In this document: positions 1-8,972 of the stretch, in pieces | Position numbering within the stretch: position 1 is the stretch's first letter | Layout of the letters: every line of letters begins with the position of its first letter | NCBI RefSeq assembly: GCF_007483665.1 | Contig: NZ_ML660189.1 | Coordinates: forward strand, 263,030 to 327,029 | Origin: Catellatospora sichuanensis | GTDB lineage: Bacteria > Actinomycetota > Actinomycetes > Mycobacteriales > Micromonosporaceae | Direction: 5' to 3' | Length of the DNA stretch: 64,000 bases | Made by a program: the position numbers and the translations under genes | The notes under the pieces: model-generated | Database searches by the model: none | What the model saw: the letters and a program-made list of their open reading frames with translations, nothing else | What the model was told of the DNA's origin: nothing

Positions 1-609
<609 letters not shown>

Positions 610-630
610 GAGCTTTCCTCTCCCATAGGT

Positions 631-727
631 GTCCGGTCGCCGGTGGGGAGTCCTCGGTGGTCCGCCGTTCAGGCGGGGCACCGGGACGAGCCACTGGCGA
701 AGCAAGAACCATGCGGCCGGGCTTGGC
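631..727 (+). promoter_or_regulatory. Folded 3' untranslated or small-RNA candidate between ilvC and its terminator
   Basis: The spacer folds into an outer helix, CCGGTG (640-645) with CACCGG (679-684), enclosing a hairpin CCGCC (662-666) with GGCGG (672-676). It leads directly into the terminator at 728-768. The order of structured RNA then terminator fits either a processed 3' UTR RNA or an attenuation leader. I could not match it to a known riboswitch class: the GCCACTG at 690-696 recalls cobalamin elements, but the rest of that consensus is missing. Confidence 0.35.
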
Positions 728-768
728 GGGCCGTGCCCAGGCGATCCCTGGGCACGGCCCGGTTTTTT
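728..768 (+). terminator. Rho-independent terminator downstream of ilvC
   Basis: A perfect 14-bp stem (728-741 with 747-760, loop CGATC) is followed by GGTTTTTT. It has both the hairpin and the T-tract, which makes it the cleanest intrinsic terminator in the window. It isolates ilvC from serA. Confidence 0.9.
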
Positions 769-995
769 CTGATCATGCCGTTTCGCCCGGTCAGCGCTCT
801 GGCGGCGTTTCACCGCGTTCTTGACCGGTTCCAGAGAGCACCGGAAACGGACTGAGCAGCACGAACGTGAGTACCGTCACGCGGTGGCTTCGACATGCGA
901 AGCACCCGCGAGCCCGTAGCATCGCGTGGGTAGGGCCCGAAACGCAGTGCGGCGAACCGGGCTGAAGTCATCCAACTCTCTCCGTGAGGCAAGCT

Positions 996-2597
996 GTGAC
1001 TGCCGTCGTTCTCATTGCCGAAGAACTCGCTCCCGCCGCGCTCGACGTGCTGGCGCACGACTTCGACGTACGTCACGTCGACGGCACGGACCGGGCGGCA
1101 CTGCTTGCCGCGCTGGCCGATGCCGACGCCGTGATCGTGCGCAGTGCCACCCAGATCAACGCCGAGGCCATCGCCGCCGCGCCGCGGCTGAAGGTCGTCG
1201 CCCGTGCCGGTGTCGGCCTGGACAATGTCGAGGTGCCCGCCGCCACCGCCCGTGGCGTGATGGTGGTCAACGCGCCGACGTCCAACATCGTCTCGGCCGC
1301 CGAGCAGGCCATCGCGCTGCTGCTGGCCGTCGCCCGCAACACCGCCTCGGCGTCGGCGGCGCTGAAGAACGGCGAGTGGAAGCGCTCGAAGTACACCGGC
1401 GTCGAGCTGCAGGGCAAGACCGTCGGCGTGGTCGGCCTGGGCCGCATCGGCGTGCTCTTCGCGCAGCGCATCGCCGCGTTCGGCACCCGCCTGATCGCGT
1501 ACGACCCCTACGTGCAGCCGGCCCGTGCGGCCCAGCTGGGCGTACGCCTGGTCGGCCTGGAGGAGCTGCTGCGCGAGAGCGACTTCATCTCGATCCACCT
1601 GCCGAAGACCCCGGAGACCGTCGGCCTGATCGGCGCGAAGGAACTCCAGCTGGTCAAGCCCGACGTGCGGATCATCAACGCCGCGCGCGGCGGGCTGATC
1701 GACGAGGAGGCGCTCGCCGATGCGCTGGCCGAGGGCCGGGTCGCCGGTGCCGGCATCGACGTGTACCTCAAGGAGCCGTGCACCACGTCGCCGCTGTTCG
1801 CGTTCGACAACGTGGTCGCCACGCCGCACCTGGGCGCGTCCACACACGAGGCGCAGGACAAGGCCGGTCTGGCCGTGGCCAAGAGCGTCAAGCTGGCCCT
1901 GCAGGGCGAGTTCGTGCCGGACGCGGTGAACGTCCAGGCCGGTGGCGTGGTCGCCGAGGAGGTGCGGCCGCTGCTGCCGCTGGCGGAGAAGCTGGGCAAG
2001 GTCTTCACGGCCGTGGCCGGCGGCGTCGCCGCCGGGGTAACCGTCGAGGTGCGCGGCGAGATCGTCAACCAGCACGACGTGTCGGTGCTGAAGCTGGCCG
2101 CCAGCAAGGGCCTGTTCAGCGCGATCGTCGAGGAGCAGGTCACCTATGTCAACGCGCCGCTGATCGCGGCGGACCGCGGTGTCGAGATCGACCTGACCAC
2201 CAACCCCGAGGTCAACGAGCACAAGAACCTGGTGACGGTACGCGGCGCGCTGCCGGACGGGCGCACCGTCTCGGTCGCCGGCGCGGTGGTCACCCACGGC
2301 CTGCGCGAGCAGATCAAGCTGACCGAACTGGACGGCTTCGACCTGGAGTTGGACGCCGACGGCAACCTGCTGTTCTTCCGCTACGCGGACCGGCCCGGCG
2401 TGGTCGGCGCGGTCGGCACCGTGCTCGGCGCGGTCGGCGTGAACATCGCGGCGATGCAGGTGGCCCGGCGCGAGGCCGGCGGCGAGGCGCTGATGACGCT
2501 GACCGTCGACTCGCCGGTCGCGGCGGACCTGCTGCAGCGGGCCGCCGAGAACATCGGCGCGGTCTCGGTCAGCGCGGTGGATCTCACCGAAGAGTGA
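996..2597 (+). CDS. serA: D-3-phosphoglycerate dehydrogenase
   Basis: First step of serine synthesis: NAD-dependent oxidation of 3-phosphoglycerate. The 533 residues have the long type I layout: substrate and Rossmann domains with GLGRIG near residue 147, the NAARGG motif, and the catalytic His in PHLGAST near 278; then an intervening (ASB) domain from about 310 to 450; then a C-terminal ACT domain (RPGVVGAVG...VNIAAMQV), usual for serine feedback. GTG at 996 is chosen over GTG at 984 because GTGAGG at 984-989 makes a good ribosome binding site and the protein then begins TAVVLIAEEL as in relatives. Bases 769-983 hold no gene that I can support; TAGCAT at 917-922 is a possible -10 box. Confidence 0.97.
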   Translation: MTAVVLIAEELAPAALDVLAHDFDVRHVDGTDRAALLAALADADAVIVRSATQINAEAIAAAPRLKVVARAGVGLDNVEVPAATARGVMVVNAPTSNIVSAAEQAIALLLAVARNTASASAALKNGEWKRSKYTGVELQGKTVGVVGLGRIGVLFAQRIAAFGTRLIAYDPYVQPARAAQLGVRLVGLEELLRESDFISIHLPKTPETVGLIGAKELQLVKPDVRIINAARGGLIDEEALADALAEGRVAGAGIDVYLKEPCTTSPLFAFDNVVATPHLGASTHEAQDKAGLAVAKSVKLALQGEFVPDAVNVQAGGVVAEEVRPLLPLAEKLGKVFTAVAGGVAAGVTVEVRGEIVNQHDVSVLKLAASKGLFSAIVEEQVTYVNAPLIAADRGVEIDLTTNPEVNEHKNLVTVRGALPDGRTVSVAGAVVTHGLREQIKLTELDGFDLELDADGNLLFFRYADRPGVVGAVGTVLGAVGVNIAAMQVARREAGGEALMTLTVDSPVAADLLQRAAENIGAVSVSAVDLTEE

Positions 2598-2732
2598 GCA
2601 CACGCTTGCGTAGCGTGTTGTCCGCTGGGTAACCTGCACAGGTGTCCATTGCGGACACGTTCGTCGCACGGCCGGGACGGGTCTTCGGGTGACCCCTGCC
2701 GACGCGGGTGACGAGCAGCCAGACGAGCACCG

Positions 2733-2773
2733 GTCGGCCCGGTGAGCTGTTTGCCGCAGCTCACCGGGCCGAC
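2733..2773. terminator. Hairpin terminator after serA
   Basis: A perfect 17-bp inverted repeat (2733-2749 with 2757-2773, 7-base loop) lies 136 bases past the serA stop. There is no T-tract, as is common for actinobacterial hairpin terminators. It lies just before the next gene on the same strand. Confidence 0.65.
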
Positions 2774-2812
2774 TGCATGGTGGATACCGGTGGGTTGCGG
2801 TGCCCGGTCACC

Positions 2813-3703
2813 ATGATCGCCATGCGGTCTCTCTGGATGTTCCTGCCCGCCCCCGTGCGCCGGGAGGCACGGCGACTCGCCGAGTCAGGGCACCCGCACC
2901 CCGATCCGGCCGTACAGGACGCGGCCCAGTCCGCGACCCGCAGGCTGCGCTGGGTTTTCCGGTTGTCTGGTTTCGCGTTCTGCGGCATCTGGGCGGTCCG
3001 GGCTCTGACCGACCCGCCGGACGGATTGCGGCCGGCCGGTCTGATCGCCACGTTCGTGATGTTGGCGGCGGGCGCCCGGAAAGATCGCATGGGGCAGATC
3101 GCGGCGGCGCAATGGCCCGCGATCGCGGCACGCCGACCCGGACAGGCGGAACCGGTCCGGTTGCGCCTGCCGGCACCCTGGGGCTTGCAGAGTGTCGTCG
3201 CGGTGGCGGCCGCGCCCGTGTTGATCATGTCCGTCGCGCTCTGGGTTCGGCGGCGCGGCATCGATCCGGACCAGACGCTGTTCATGACCTGCACGGTGCT
3301 GGCGGCGGTGCTGCTGATCGTGGGGGTGGTCGCCGTCGCCCGGCGGCGTACGCGCCCGGCGCTGGAGGTCGACCGGGACGGCGTACGCCTGCCGGTCCGC
3401 GGCCTCACCGTGCCGTGGGAGCAGGTCGCCGAGGTGGCGACCCGCCCCGATGATCGGACGGCCCAGCAACGGTTCGGACTGGCCCTACGGCTGCGCGACC
3501 CCGGGGCGGTGTGGTCGGCCCGGCCGACGCCTCTGTGGCGAAGACTGCTGTGGGGACGCTCCCGCCCGCGGGCATGGATCTTCGTCGCCGCGTACGACGT
3601 GCGGGAGCCGGTGTTCCCGGCCTACGCGGCGGCGCTGGCGTTCCACGCCGACCACCTGGCCGCAGACTCCGGGCAACAGAATGCCGATCGTGTCGATGAC
3701 TGA
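2813..3703 (+). CDS. Unknown membrane protein with C-terminal PH-like region
   Basis: I do not recognise the family. The N-terminal half has two clusters of hydrophobic helices: one pair around residues 50-90 (FAFCGIWAV; GLIATFVMLAAGA) and another around 130-190. It ends with a soluble stretch (LEVDRDGVRLPVRGLTVPWEQVAEV) resembling the bacterial PH-like domain of small actinobacterial membrane proteins. The start is uncertain: ATG at 2813, 2822 or 2837 are all possible and none has a strong ribosome binding site. It is transcribed away from serA after a hairpin and converges on the hydrolase gene. The function is unknown. Confidence 0.7.
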   Translation: MIAMRSLWMFLPAPVRREARRLAESGHPHPDPAVQDAAQSATRRLRWVFRLSGFAFCGIWAVRALTDPPDGLRPAGLIATFVMLAAGARKDRMGQIAAAQWPAIAARRPGQAEPVRLRLPAPWGLQSVVAVAAAPVLIMSVALWVRRRGIDPDQTLFMTCTVLAAVLLIVGVVAVARRRTRPALEVDRDGVRLPVRGLTVPWEQVAEVATRPDDRTAQQRFGLALRLRDPGAVWSARPTPLWRRLLWGRSRPRAWIFVAAYDVREPVFPAYAAALAFHADHLAADSGQQNADRVDD

Positions 3704-3786
3704 GCCCTGGACAGCGTGGTGCGACCTGCCCGCCGGAGGAGCCGGCCGACGAGTTCGGGGCTGAGCCCGGTCGGGTGGCCGGTTCC

Positions 3787-4644
3787 TCAGTGTGTGGAGG
3801 CGGGAGCCTGGGCGTCGAGGAAGGCGACGACCGGGCCGACGATACGCGGATCGCCGAGGACCCGGCGGTGCCCGAGGCCGCTCGTGATCAGCAGCTGCGA
3901 TCCCGGATAGGCCGCGTGGATCCGCCGGGCGTGGTCGACCCCGACCACGTCGTCGTCGGTGTCGTGGACGATCAGCAGCGGGATCGTCAGCGCCTCGGGC
4001 TGGAACGTGCTGGAGAACCGCTGCCACAGGTCGGCGACGCCGATGTCGTGCACCGAGCGGGTGCGCAGGTGCTCGGCGAGCGCGGGGCGCAGCCGCAGCT
4101 GCCGGGTGAACTCGGTGATGAGGTGCTCGAACTCGGCCGGACCGCCGACCGCGACCAGGCGGCCGGCGCGCAGTCCGGTGCGCAGCGCGTGGAAGGCGCA
4201 GGGAACCCCGAAGGAATGGGCGACGATCGCCGCGAAGTCGCCGTGGCGTTCCTGCAGCAGGCGCATGATGCGCTCGTACTGGAGCAGGTTCGTGGAGGTG
4301 CCGCCGGAGTCGCCGTGGCCGGGCGCGTCGAAGGTGACCGGGCTGTATCCCCGGTCGAGCAGGTCGGCGACCAGCCCGGCGAAGCGGGAACCGCGCGAGC
4401 TCCAACCGTGCAGGAGCAGCACCGGCCGGCCGCCGTCGCCCCAGGTGTAGGTGGTGACCGGGACGCCGTCGAGGTCCACCTGTCCGACCATGGCGGCCGC
4501 GTGCACGTCCTGCTCGCGGGGGTGGACCGGGGCGCGGCCGGCCGGTCGGAAGAAGAGCGTGTACGCGGCGCGTCGGGCCAGGGGTGGGGCGACGACGGCC
4601 GCGGCGTTGAGGAGCCGTCCGGTCAGGAATATCGCAGCCTTCAT
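3787..4644 (-). CDS. Alpha/beta hydrolase
   Basis: The 285 residues form an alpha/beta-hydrolase fold: oxyanion loop HGW (79-81), nucleophile elbow AHSFG with Ser144 (Ala replaces the first Gly of GxSxG), acidic DTDDD near 228-232, and catalytic His259 in GLGHRR. The hydrophobic N-terminus (MKAAIFLTGRLLNAAAVVAP) could be a membrane anchor or signal peptide. The substrate cannot be read from sequence; relatives act on esters or amides. The promoter region carries a TetR-type palindrome (4669-4683), so induction by a small molecule is likely. No tetR gene is adjacent. Confidence 0.85.
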   Translation of the reverse strand: MKAAIFLTGRLLNAAAVVAPPLARRAAYTLFFRPAGRAPVHPREQDVHAAAMVGQVDLDGVPVTTYTWGDGGRPVLLLHGWSSRGSRFAGLVADLLDRGYSPVTFDAPGHGDSGGTSTNLLQYERIMRLLQERHGDFAAIVAHSFGVPCAFHALRTGLRAGRLVAVGGPAEFEHLITEFTRQLRLRPALAEHLRTRSVHDIGVADLWQRFSSTFQPEALTIPLLIVHDTDDDVVGVDHARRIHAAYPGSQLLITSGLGHRRVLGDPRIVGPVVAFLDAQAPASTH

Positions 4645-4668
4645 GGCGGCAGGCTAGCAATAAATAAG

Positions 4669-4683
4669 AACGACCGGTCGGTT
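4669..4683. promoter_or_regulatory. TetR-type operator before the hydrolase gene
   Basis: The centre CGACCGGTCG (4671-4680) is a perfect palindrome flanked by AA and GTT. It lies 25-39 bases upstream of the hydrolase start, overlapping the likely promoter (A/T-rich TATTTAT follows toward the gene). Sites of this form are typical of TetR-family repressors. The only TetR gene in this window is 33 kb away at 37.6-38.3 kb. Confidence 0.5.
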
Positions 4684-4774
4684 AGTTATCTCACAAGCTG
4701 CTGGCTTTGCATCCTCGGGCCTGGCCACGGCCGTAATCCGGCCGAAGAAGACCGCTTCGTGGCAGCATTCCGGC

Positions 4775-5323
4775 ATGAGTGAGTCGTCCCAGGCGGACAT
4801 CGTCATCGAACCGGTCGGCTTCGAGCACCTGCGCCAGGTTCTGGACCTCGGCTACCGGGTCTTCGACACGACGGTGAAGCCGTACACCTCCTGGTCGCTG
4901 ACCGCCGTCGCGGAGCACCTGGACAGCGGCGACAGCGCGTGCTGGGTCGCGCTGGACGGGACGAAGGTGGTCGGCTTCGTGCTCGGCTCGCAGACGTTCG
5001 AGTTGCGCGACGACTGGGGCTATCTGGAGTGGATCGCGGTGGACCCGGCGTACCAGGGCAGGGGCATCGCCGGGCGGCTGGTCGACGCGTGCTGCGAGGC
5101 GCTGTTCGCGGGCGGGGCGAGCCGGGTGGTGACCGACGTCGAGTCGTCCAACAGCGCGTCGGCGACCCTGATGTCGCGCAACGGCTTCGCCCCCGCGGTG
5201 ACGGTCACGCTGTTCGTGCGCAGCAGCCGGCCCGACGAGGAGCCCGGCCGGGCCGTACGCGGCGTCTCCAAACGCCCCCTGATCCGCAGCGGCCGCCTGC
5301 TCGGCGACCACCGCACCCCCTGA
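4775..5323 (+). CDS. GNAT-family N-acetyltransferase
   Basis: The 182 residues are a single GNAT domain. Motif A is clear: the strand YLEWIAVDPAYQ is followed by the acetyl-CoA loop QGRGIAG (residues 94-100), and motif B (SNSASATLMSRNGF) follows. The basic C-terminal 35 residues lie outside the domain. The acceptor substrate is unknown. It diverges from the hydrolase, with 130 bases between the starts. ATG at 4775 is the first good start; no strong ribosome binding site is visible, so a leaderless or short-leader transcript is possible. Confidence 0.85.
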   Translation: MSESSQADIVIEPVGFEHLRQVLDLGYRVFDTTVKPYTSWSLTAVAEHLDSGDSACWVALDGTKVVGFVLGSQTFELRDDWGYLEWIAVDPAYQGRGIAGRLVDACCEALFAGGASRVVTDVESSNSASATLMSRNGFAPAVTVTLFVRSSRPDEEPGRAVRGVSKRPLIRSGRLLGDHRTP

Positions 5324-5412
5324 GCGCACGAGGCCAGATCAGGTCGGCGGGGCAGCGCGGCCGTGCGGCTGGGAATTCCATATGGTGGAACGGGTGTACC
5401 GTTGGGTGGGAG

Positions 5413-5433
5413 TGGGGCTTAACGTTCGGTAGA
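5413..5433 (+). promoter_or_regulatory. leuB copy of a motif shared with ilvE
   Basis: A 21-base segment built around AACGTTCG ends 38 bases before the leuB start. It matches 18 of 21 positions with the segment at 6563-6583, which ends 43 bases before ilvE. Shared position and sequence upstream of two branched-chain amino-acid genes suggests a common operator or promoter element. NdgR, encoded at 34 kb, is the obvious candidate regulator, but this link is inferred. Confidence 0.5.
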
Positions 5434-5471
5434 CATGTGGGATGAGTGGAAGCGGTAAGGGGCGGGCTGGC

Positions 5472-6494
5472 ATGCGGATCGCGGTCGTGGCGGGTGACGG
5501 GATCGGCGCCGAGGTGGTGGCGGAGGGGCTCAAGGTCCTCGACGCGGTGCTGCCGGGCGTGGAGACGACGCCGTACGACCTGGGCGCGGCGCGTTACCAC
5601 CGGACCGGTGAGGTGTTCCCGGACTCGGTGCGCGACGAGCTGGCCCAGCACGACGCGATCCTGCTCGGCGCGGTCGGCGACCCCACGGTCCCTCCGGGCG
5701 TGCTGGAGCGTGGCCTGCTGCTGAAGCTCCGCTTCGACTTCGACCAGTACGTCAACCTGCGCCCGTCGCGGCTGTGGCCGGGGACCACCGGGCCGCTGGC
5801 CGGGGTGAAGCCGGGCGAGATCGACTTCGTGGTGGTGCGCGAGGGCACCGAGGGCCTGTACACGGGCGCCGGTGGCGGCCTGCACCGCGGCACCCCGGCG
5901 GAGGTCGCCACCGAGGAGAGCCTGAACACCCGGCACGGCGTGGAGCGCGTGATCCGTGACGCCTTCGCGCGGGCCGGCAACCGGGCCCGCCGCAAGGTCA
6001 CCATGGTGCACAAGACCAACGTGCTGACCCACGCGGGCGGCCTGTGGGCGCGCACCTTCGCCGAGGTGGCGAAGGAGTTCCCGGACATCGCGACGGAATA
6101 CCAGCACGTCGACGCGGCGGCCATGTTCATGGTGACCAACCCGCAGCGCTACGACGTGATCGTCACCGACAACCTGTTCGGCGACATCCTCACCGACATC
6201 GCGGCCGCCGTGACCGGTGGCATCGGCCTGGCCGCGAGCGGCTGCATCAACCCGACCCGCGCCTACCCGTCGATGTTCGAGCCGGTGCACGGCTCCGCGC
6301 CGGACATCGCGGGCCAGGGCAAGGCCGACCCCGTGGCGGCGATCCTGTCCGTGGCACTGTGCCTGGAGCACCTGGGCCACGCCGACGAGGCTCGAAAGAT
6401 CGAAGAGGCAGTCGCCACCGAGCTCTCCGGGCGCACCGGCGAGCCGATCCGCACCACCGAGGTCGGCGACCGGGTATCCGTACTCGTAGCATGA
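5472..6494 (+). CDS. leuB: 3-isopropylmalate dehydrogenase
   Basis: Third step of leucine synthesis: NAD-dependent oxidative decarboxylation of 3-isopropylmalate. The 340 residues belong to the isocitrate/isopropylmalate dehydrogenase family: GDGIG near the N-terminus, catalytic Tyr in EGTEGLYTG, catalytic Lys in VHKTNVL, metal-binding Asp in [12 protein letters not shown], and the family signature [19 protein letters not shown] at 5472 is preferred over ATG at 5442 because GTAAGGGGCG lies about 8 bases upstream and the protein then begins [12 protein letters not shown]. Its partners leuCD are at 34.7-36.7 kb. Confidence 0.96.
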   Translation: MRIAVVAGDGIGAEVVAEGLKVLDAVLPGVETTPYDLGAARYHRTGEVFPDSVRDELAQHDAILLGAVGDPTVPPGVLERGLLLKLRFDFDQYVNLRPSRLWPGTTGPLAGVKPGEIDFVVVREGTEGLYTGAGGGLHRGTPAEVATEESLNTRHGVERVIRDAFARAGNRARRKVTMVHKTNVLTHAGGLWARTFAEVAKEFPDIATEYQHVDAAAMFMVTNPQRYDVIVTDNLFGDILTDIAAAVTGGIGLAASGCINPTRAYPSMFEPVHGSAPDIAGQGKADPVAAILSVALCLEHLGHADEARKIEEAVATELSGRTGEPIRTTEVGDRVSVLVA

Positions 6495-6562
6495 CCGCAG
6501 GGCCTCGGTCCGTGCGGTGGCCGGGGTGGATGCGTACAAACTGCCCAGGTCATCGACCGGGC

Positions 6563-6583
6563 TGGGGTTGAACGTTCGTTAGA
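6563..6583 (+). promoter_or_regulatory. ilvE copy of the leuB/ilvE motif
   Basis: This partner of 5413-5433 is again centred on AACGTTCG, preceded by TGGGG and followed by TAGA. Its three differences from the leuB copy lie at positions 6, 8 and 17. It sits between leuB and ilvE, which suggests that ilvE has its own promoter or operator. Confidence 0.5.
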
Positions 6584-6626
6584 GGTAAGTTTCCCCCAGA
6601 TCCCCGAACGATGGAGGGCAGCGCGC

Positions 6627-7721
6627 ATGAGTGGCGGTGGCACGATCGACTTCGAGATCCGTCCGAGTTCGCAGCCGGTATCGGCCACGGAGCGCGAGGC
6701 GCTGCTGGCCAACCCCGGTTTCGGACGGATCTTCACCGATCACATGGTGACCATCCGGTACGCCGAGGGCAAGGGCTGGTACGACGCGCGCGTCGAAGCG
6801 CGGGCGCCGATCCCGATGGATCCGGCCACGGCCGTACTGCACTATGCCCAGGAGATCTTCGAGGGCATGAAGGCGTACCGCCGGGCCGACGGCCGGGTCG
6901 GATTCTTCCGCCCGGACGCCAACGCCCGCCGGTTCGCCGCGTCCGCCCACCGCATGGCGATGGCCCCGCTGCCCGAGGACCTGTTCCTGAGCTCGGTCCG
7001 GCAGCTGGTCGGCATCGACCAGGAGTGGATCCCCACCAGCGCCGAGGGCAGCCTTTACCTGCGCCCGTTCCAGTACGCCAGCGAGGTCTTCCTCGGCGTG
7101 CGGCCCGCCCGCGAGTACCTGTACTGCCTGATCGCCTCCCCGGTCGGGCCGTACTTCTCCGGCGGGCTCAAGCCGGTCACCATCTGGGTGTCCGACGACT
7201 ACACCCGGGCGTCCCCCGGCGGCACCGGCGCGGCCAAGTGCGGCGGCAACTACGCCGCCTCGCTGCTCGCCCAGGCGCAGGCCGCGGAGAACGGCTGCGA
7301 CCAGGTCGTCTACCTCGATGCCGTGGAGCGCAAGTACGTCGACGAGCTCGGCGGCATGAACGTCTTCTTCGTCCGCAAGGACGGCTCGATGTTCACGCCG
7401 GAGCTGAACGGCTCGATCCTGCCCGGCATCACCCGCGACTCGGTCATCACGCTCGCCCGCGAGCAGGGCCGCAAGGTCGAGGAGCGCCCGGTCACCATCG
7501 ACGAGTGGCGCGACGGCGCGCGCAGCGGCGAGATCGTGGAGACCTTCGCCTGCGGCACCGCCGCCGTGCTGACCCCGATCGGCACCGTGCGCGGTGTCGA
7601 CGGAGAGTTCAAGCTCGGCGACGGCGGCACCGGCCCGGTCACCGCCGCCCTGCGCCAGTCCCTCGTGGACATCCAGTACGGCCGCGCCGCCGACCCCCAC
7701 AACTGGACCACCACCCTGTAA
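6627..7721 (+). CDS. ilvE: Branched-chain amino acid aminotransferase
   Basis: A fold-type IV PLP aminotransferase for the last step of leucine, isoleucine and valine synthesis, and for their breakdown. The 364 residues match the bacterial IlvE family. The PLP lysine is K204 in GTGAAKCGGNYAAS, and the cofactor-phosphate and substrate loops ETFACGTAAV and GDGGTGPVT are present. ATG at 6627 has GGAGGG about 10 bases upstream. It follows leuB in the same direction, and its stop is only 10 bases from a palindromic repeat that may end transcription. Confidence 0.96.
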   Translation: MSGGGTIDFEIRPSSQPVSATEREALLANPGFGRIFTDHMVTIRYAEGKGWYDARVEARAPIPMDPATAVLHYAQEIFEGMKAYRRADGRVGFFRPDANARRFAASAHRMAMAPLPEDLFLSSVRQLVGIDQEWIPTSAEGSLYLRPFQYASEVFLGVRPAREYLYCLIASPVGPYFSGGLKPVTIWVSDDYTRASPGGTGAAKCGGNYAASLLAQAQAAENGCDQVVYLDAVERKYVDELGGMNVFFVRKDGSMFTPELNGSILPGITRDSVITLAREQGRKVEERPVTIDEWRDGARSGEIVETFACGTAAVLTPIGTVRGVDGEFKLGDGGTGPVTAALRQSLVDIQYGRAADPHNWTTTL

Positions 7722-7730
7722 TTGGTCAAA

Positions 7731-7782
7731 GGAAGGGCACCTTCTTAACGCTCCGCGTTACAGAAGGTGCCCTTCTTAACGC
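7731..7782. repeat. Palindromic intergenic repeat R1, copy 1
   Basis: Inverted arms GAAGGGCACCTTCT (7732-7745) and AGAAGGTGCCCTTC (7762-7775) flank a 16-base centre. Other copies are at 8973, 15042, 21823 and 38741. This is the only copy lying between two genes on the same strand (ilvE and the AbiEi-like gene). It could act as a terminator or mRNA stabiliser. Confidence 0.85.
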
Positions 7783-7902
7783 CTGGGGTGGCTTGAGCTG
7801 GGCAATCGAGCCAAGGATCGAAGGTTTTCCGACCGAGCGGCCACGGCTTCCGCCAACCCGCGTCCGCTCCGTCGCATAGCAGATCACCACCGGCCACGGC
7901 GG

Positions 7903-7929
7903 TTATCCACAAGTACACGGCTGTCCACA
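7903..7929. promoter_or_regulatory. Two DnaA-box-like 9-mers upstream of the AbiEi-like gene
   Basis: TTATCCACA (7903-7911) is a consensus DnaA box. CTGTCCACA (7921-7929) repeats its last seven bases 18 bases downstream. They lie 56-82 bases before the gene start. TTATCCACA also recurs before DUF559/HNH-type genes in other actinobacteria as I recall them, so this need not indicate replication control. Confidence 0.4.
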
Positions 7930-7984
7930 GGCGGCGCGGGTCGACCGGTTGTCCGGCTCCGGGCCAGCGATGACCCTGCCCTGC

Positions 7985-8935
7985 ATGACTTCCGACTCCT
8001 CCGCCGTCCTGGACGAGCTGGCGCACCGTCAGCAGCAGTTGGTGACCCGGGCGCAGGTGCTGGCCGCCGGGCACACCGACATGATGATCTACCGCCGGAT
8101 CCAGACCGGCCGTTGGCAGCGGGCGCTGGCCGGCGTCTACTGCGTACACGGCGGCACCCTCACCGACGAGCAGCGCCGGGTCGCCGCCGCCCTGTACGCG
8201 GGCCCCGACGCGCAGATCACCGGCCCTTGCGCCCTGTCCTGGTACGGCTTCCGCGCCCTACCTCCCGCGCCGGAGGTGCACCTGCTGGTCCCGCATGCGA
8301 CCCGTTGCCGGTCCAACGGCTTCGCCGTCGTGAAGCGGGCGCTGACCCTGGACCGCCGCGCCCGCCACACCGACCACTACCGAGTGGTCAGCCCGGCTCG
8401 GGCGGTCGTCGACACATGCCGGGAACTGCGTGAACTCCGCACCGTGCGGGCCGTCATGGCCGAGGCCGTGCAGCGCTTCCGGGTGCCCCCGAAGCGGCTC
8501 GACGACGAGATCCGGCGCGCTGCCCGCAGCCGCACCGCGGTGGCGCGCAGAGTCCTGGCCGAGATCGCCGGCGGCGCACGCTCGGCTCCCGAGGCGCAGG
8601 CGCGGGCGCTGCTGGCCGGGGTGCCGCAGTTGGGCACCGTGCTGTGGAACCCGCGGCTGGCGCTGGCCGACGGCACGCCGCTGCCCACGCCCGACGGCTA
8701 CCTGCCGGGCGCGGCGCTGGCGATCGAGGTGGATTCGCGGGAGTTCCATCTGAGCCCCGAGGACTGGGCCCGCTCGCTGGAGCGGCACAACGTGCTCGGG
8801 CGGCACGGCGTGCAGGTGCTGCACTTCACGCCCTCGTTCGTGGAAGGTCAGCCGAACGAGGTACGCCGGATCGTGGCGGAGGCCGCGACCCTGAGAAGAG
8901 GCTTCCGCACCAGCGTGCGCGTGGTGCGGGGTTAA
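7985..8935 (+). CDS. AbiEi-like antitoxin-domain protein with DUF559/Vsr-like C-terminus
   Basis: The 316 residues are in two parts. The N-terminal region (about 1-100) has the winged-helix pattern of AbiEi_4 proteins: LVTRAQVLAAGHTDMMIYRRIQTGRWQRALAGVY. The C-terminal part (about 200-316) resembles the DUF559/Vsr endonuclease fold, with LAIEVDSREFH, RSLERHNVLGRHGVQVLHFTP and an Asp/Glu-containing core. Such proteins are often labelled type IV antitoxins, but no AbiEii nucleotidyltransferase toxin is next to it, so a stand-alone role is likely. ATG at 7985 is preferred to TTG 7949 and ATG 7970 because homology begins there. The function is unproven. Confidence 0.75.
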   Translation: MTSDSSAVLDELAHRQQQLVTRAQVLAAGHTDMMIYRRIQTGRWQRALAGVYCVHGGTLTDEQRRVAAALYAGPDAQITGPCALSWYGFRALPPAPEVHLLVPHATRCRSNGFAVVKRALTLDRRARHTDHYRVVSPARAVVDTCRELRELRTVRAVMAEAVQRFRVPPKRLDDEIRRAARSRTAVARRVLAEIAGGARSAPEAQARALLAGVPQLGTVLWNPRLALADGTPLPTPDGYLPGAALAIEVDSREFHLSPEDWARSLERHNVLGRHGVQVLHFTPSFVEGQPNEVRRIVAEAATLRRGFRTSVRVVRG

Positions 8936-8972
8936 GAAGAGCTGCTGCTCGTCTCGCTGGCGCGAGCCGACG

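Noticed and set aside
640..727. Cobalamin riboswitch upstream of serA
   Set aside because: GCCACTG and GGTGGGGAG recall the consensus, but the core and the order of elements do not fit, and no vitamin B12 gene follows.
810..2669. Long minus-strand open frame over serA
   Set aside because: It is antisense to a complete serA with clear motifs. High-GC codon use keeps such frames open, and its composition is Arg/Ala/Gly-rich without family features.
7903..7929. Origin of replication
   Set aside because: Only two DnaA-like boxes, without dnaA, dnaN or an AT-rich unwinding region.
7985..8935. Complete type IV toxin-antitoxin pair
   Set aside because: Only the AbiEi-like protein is present; no AbiEii-type nucleotidyltransferase partner is adjacent.
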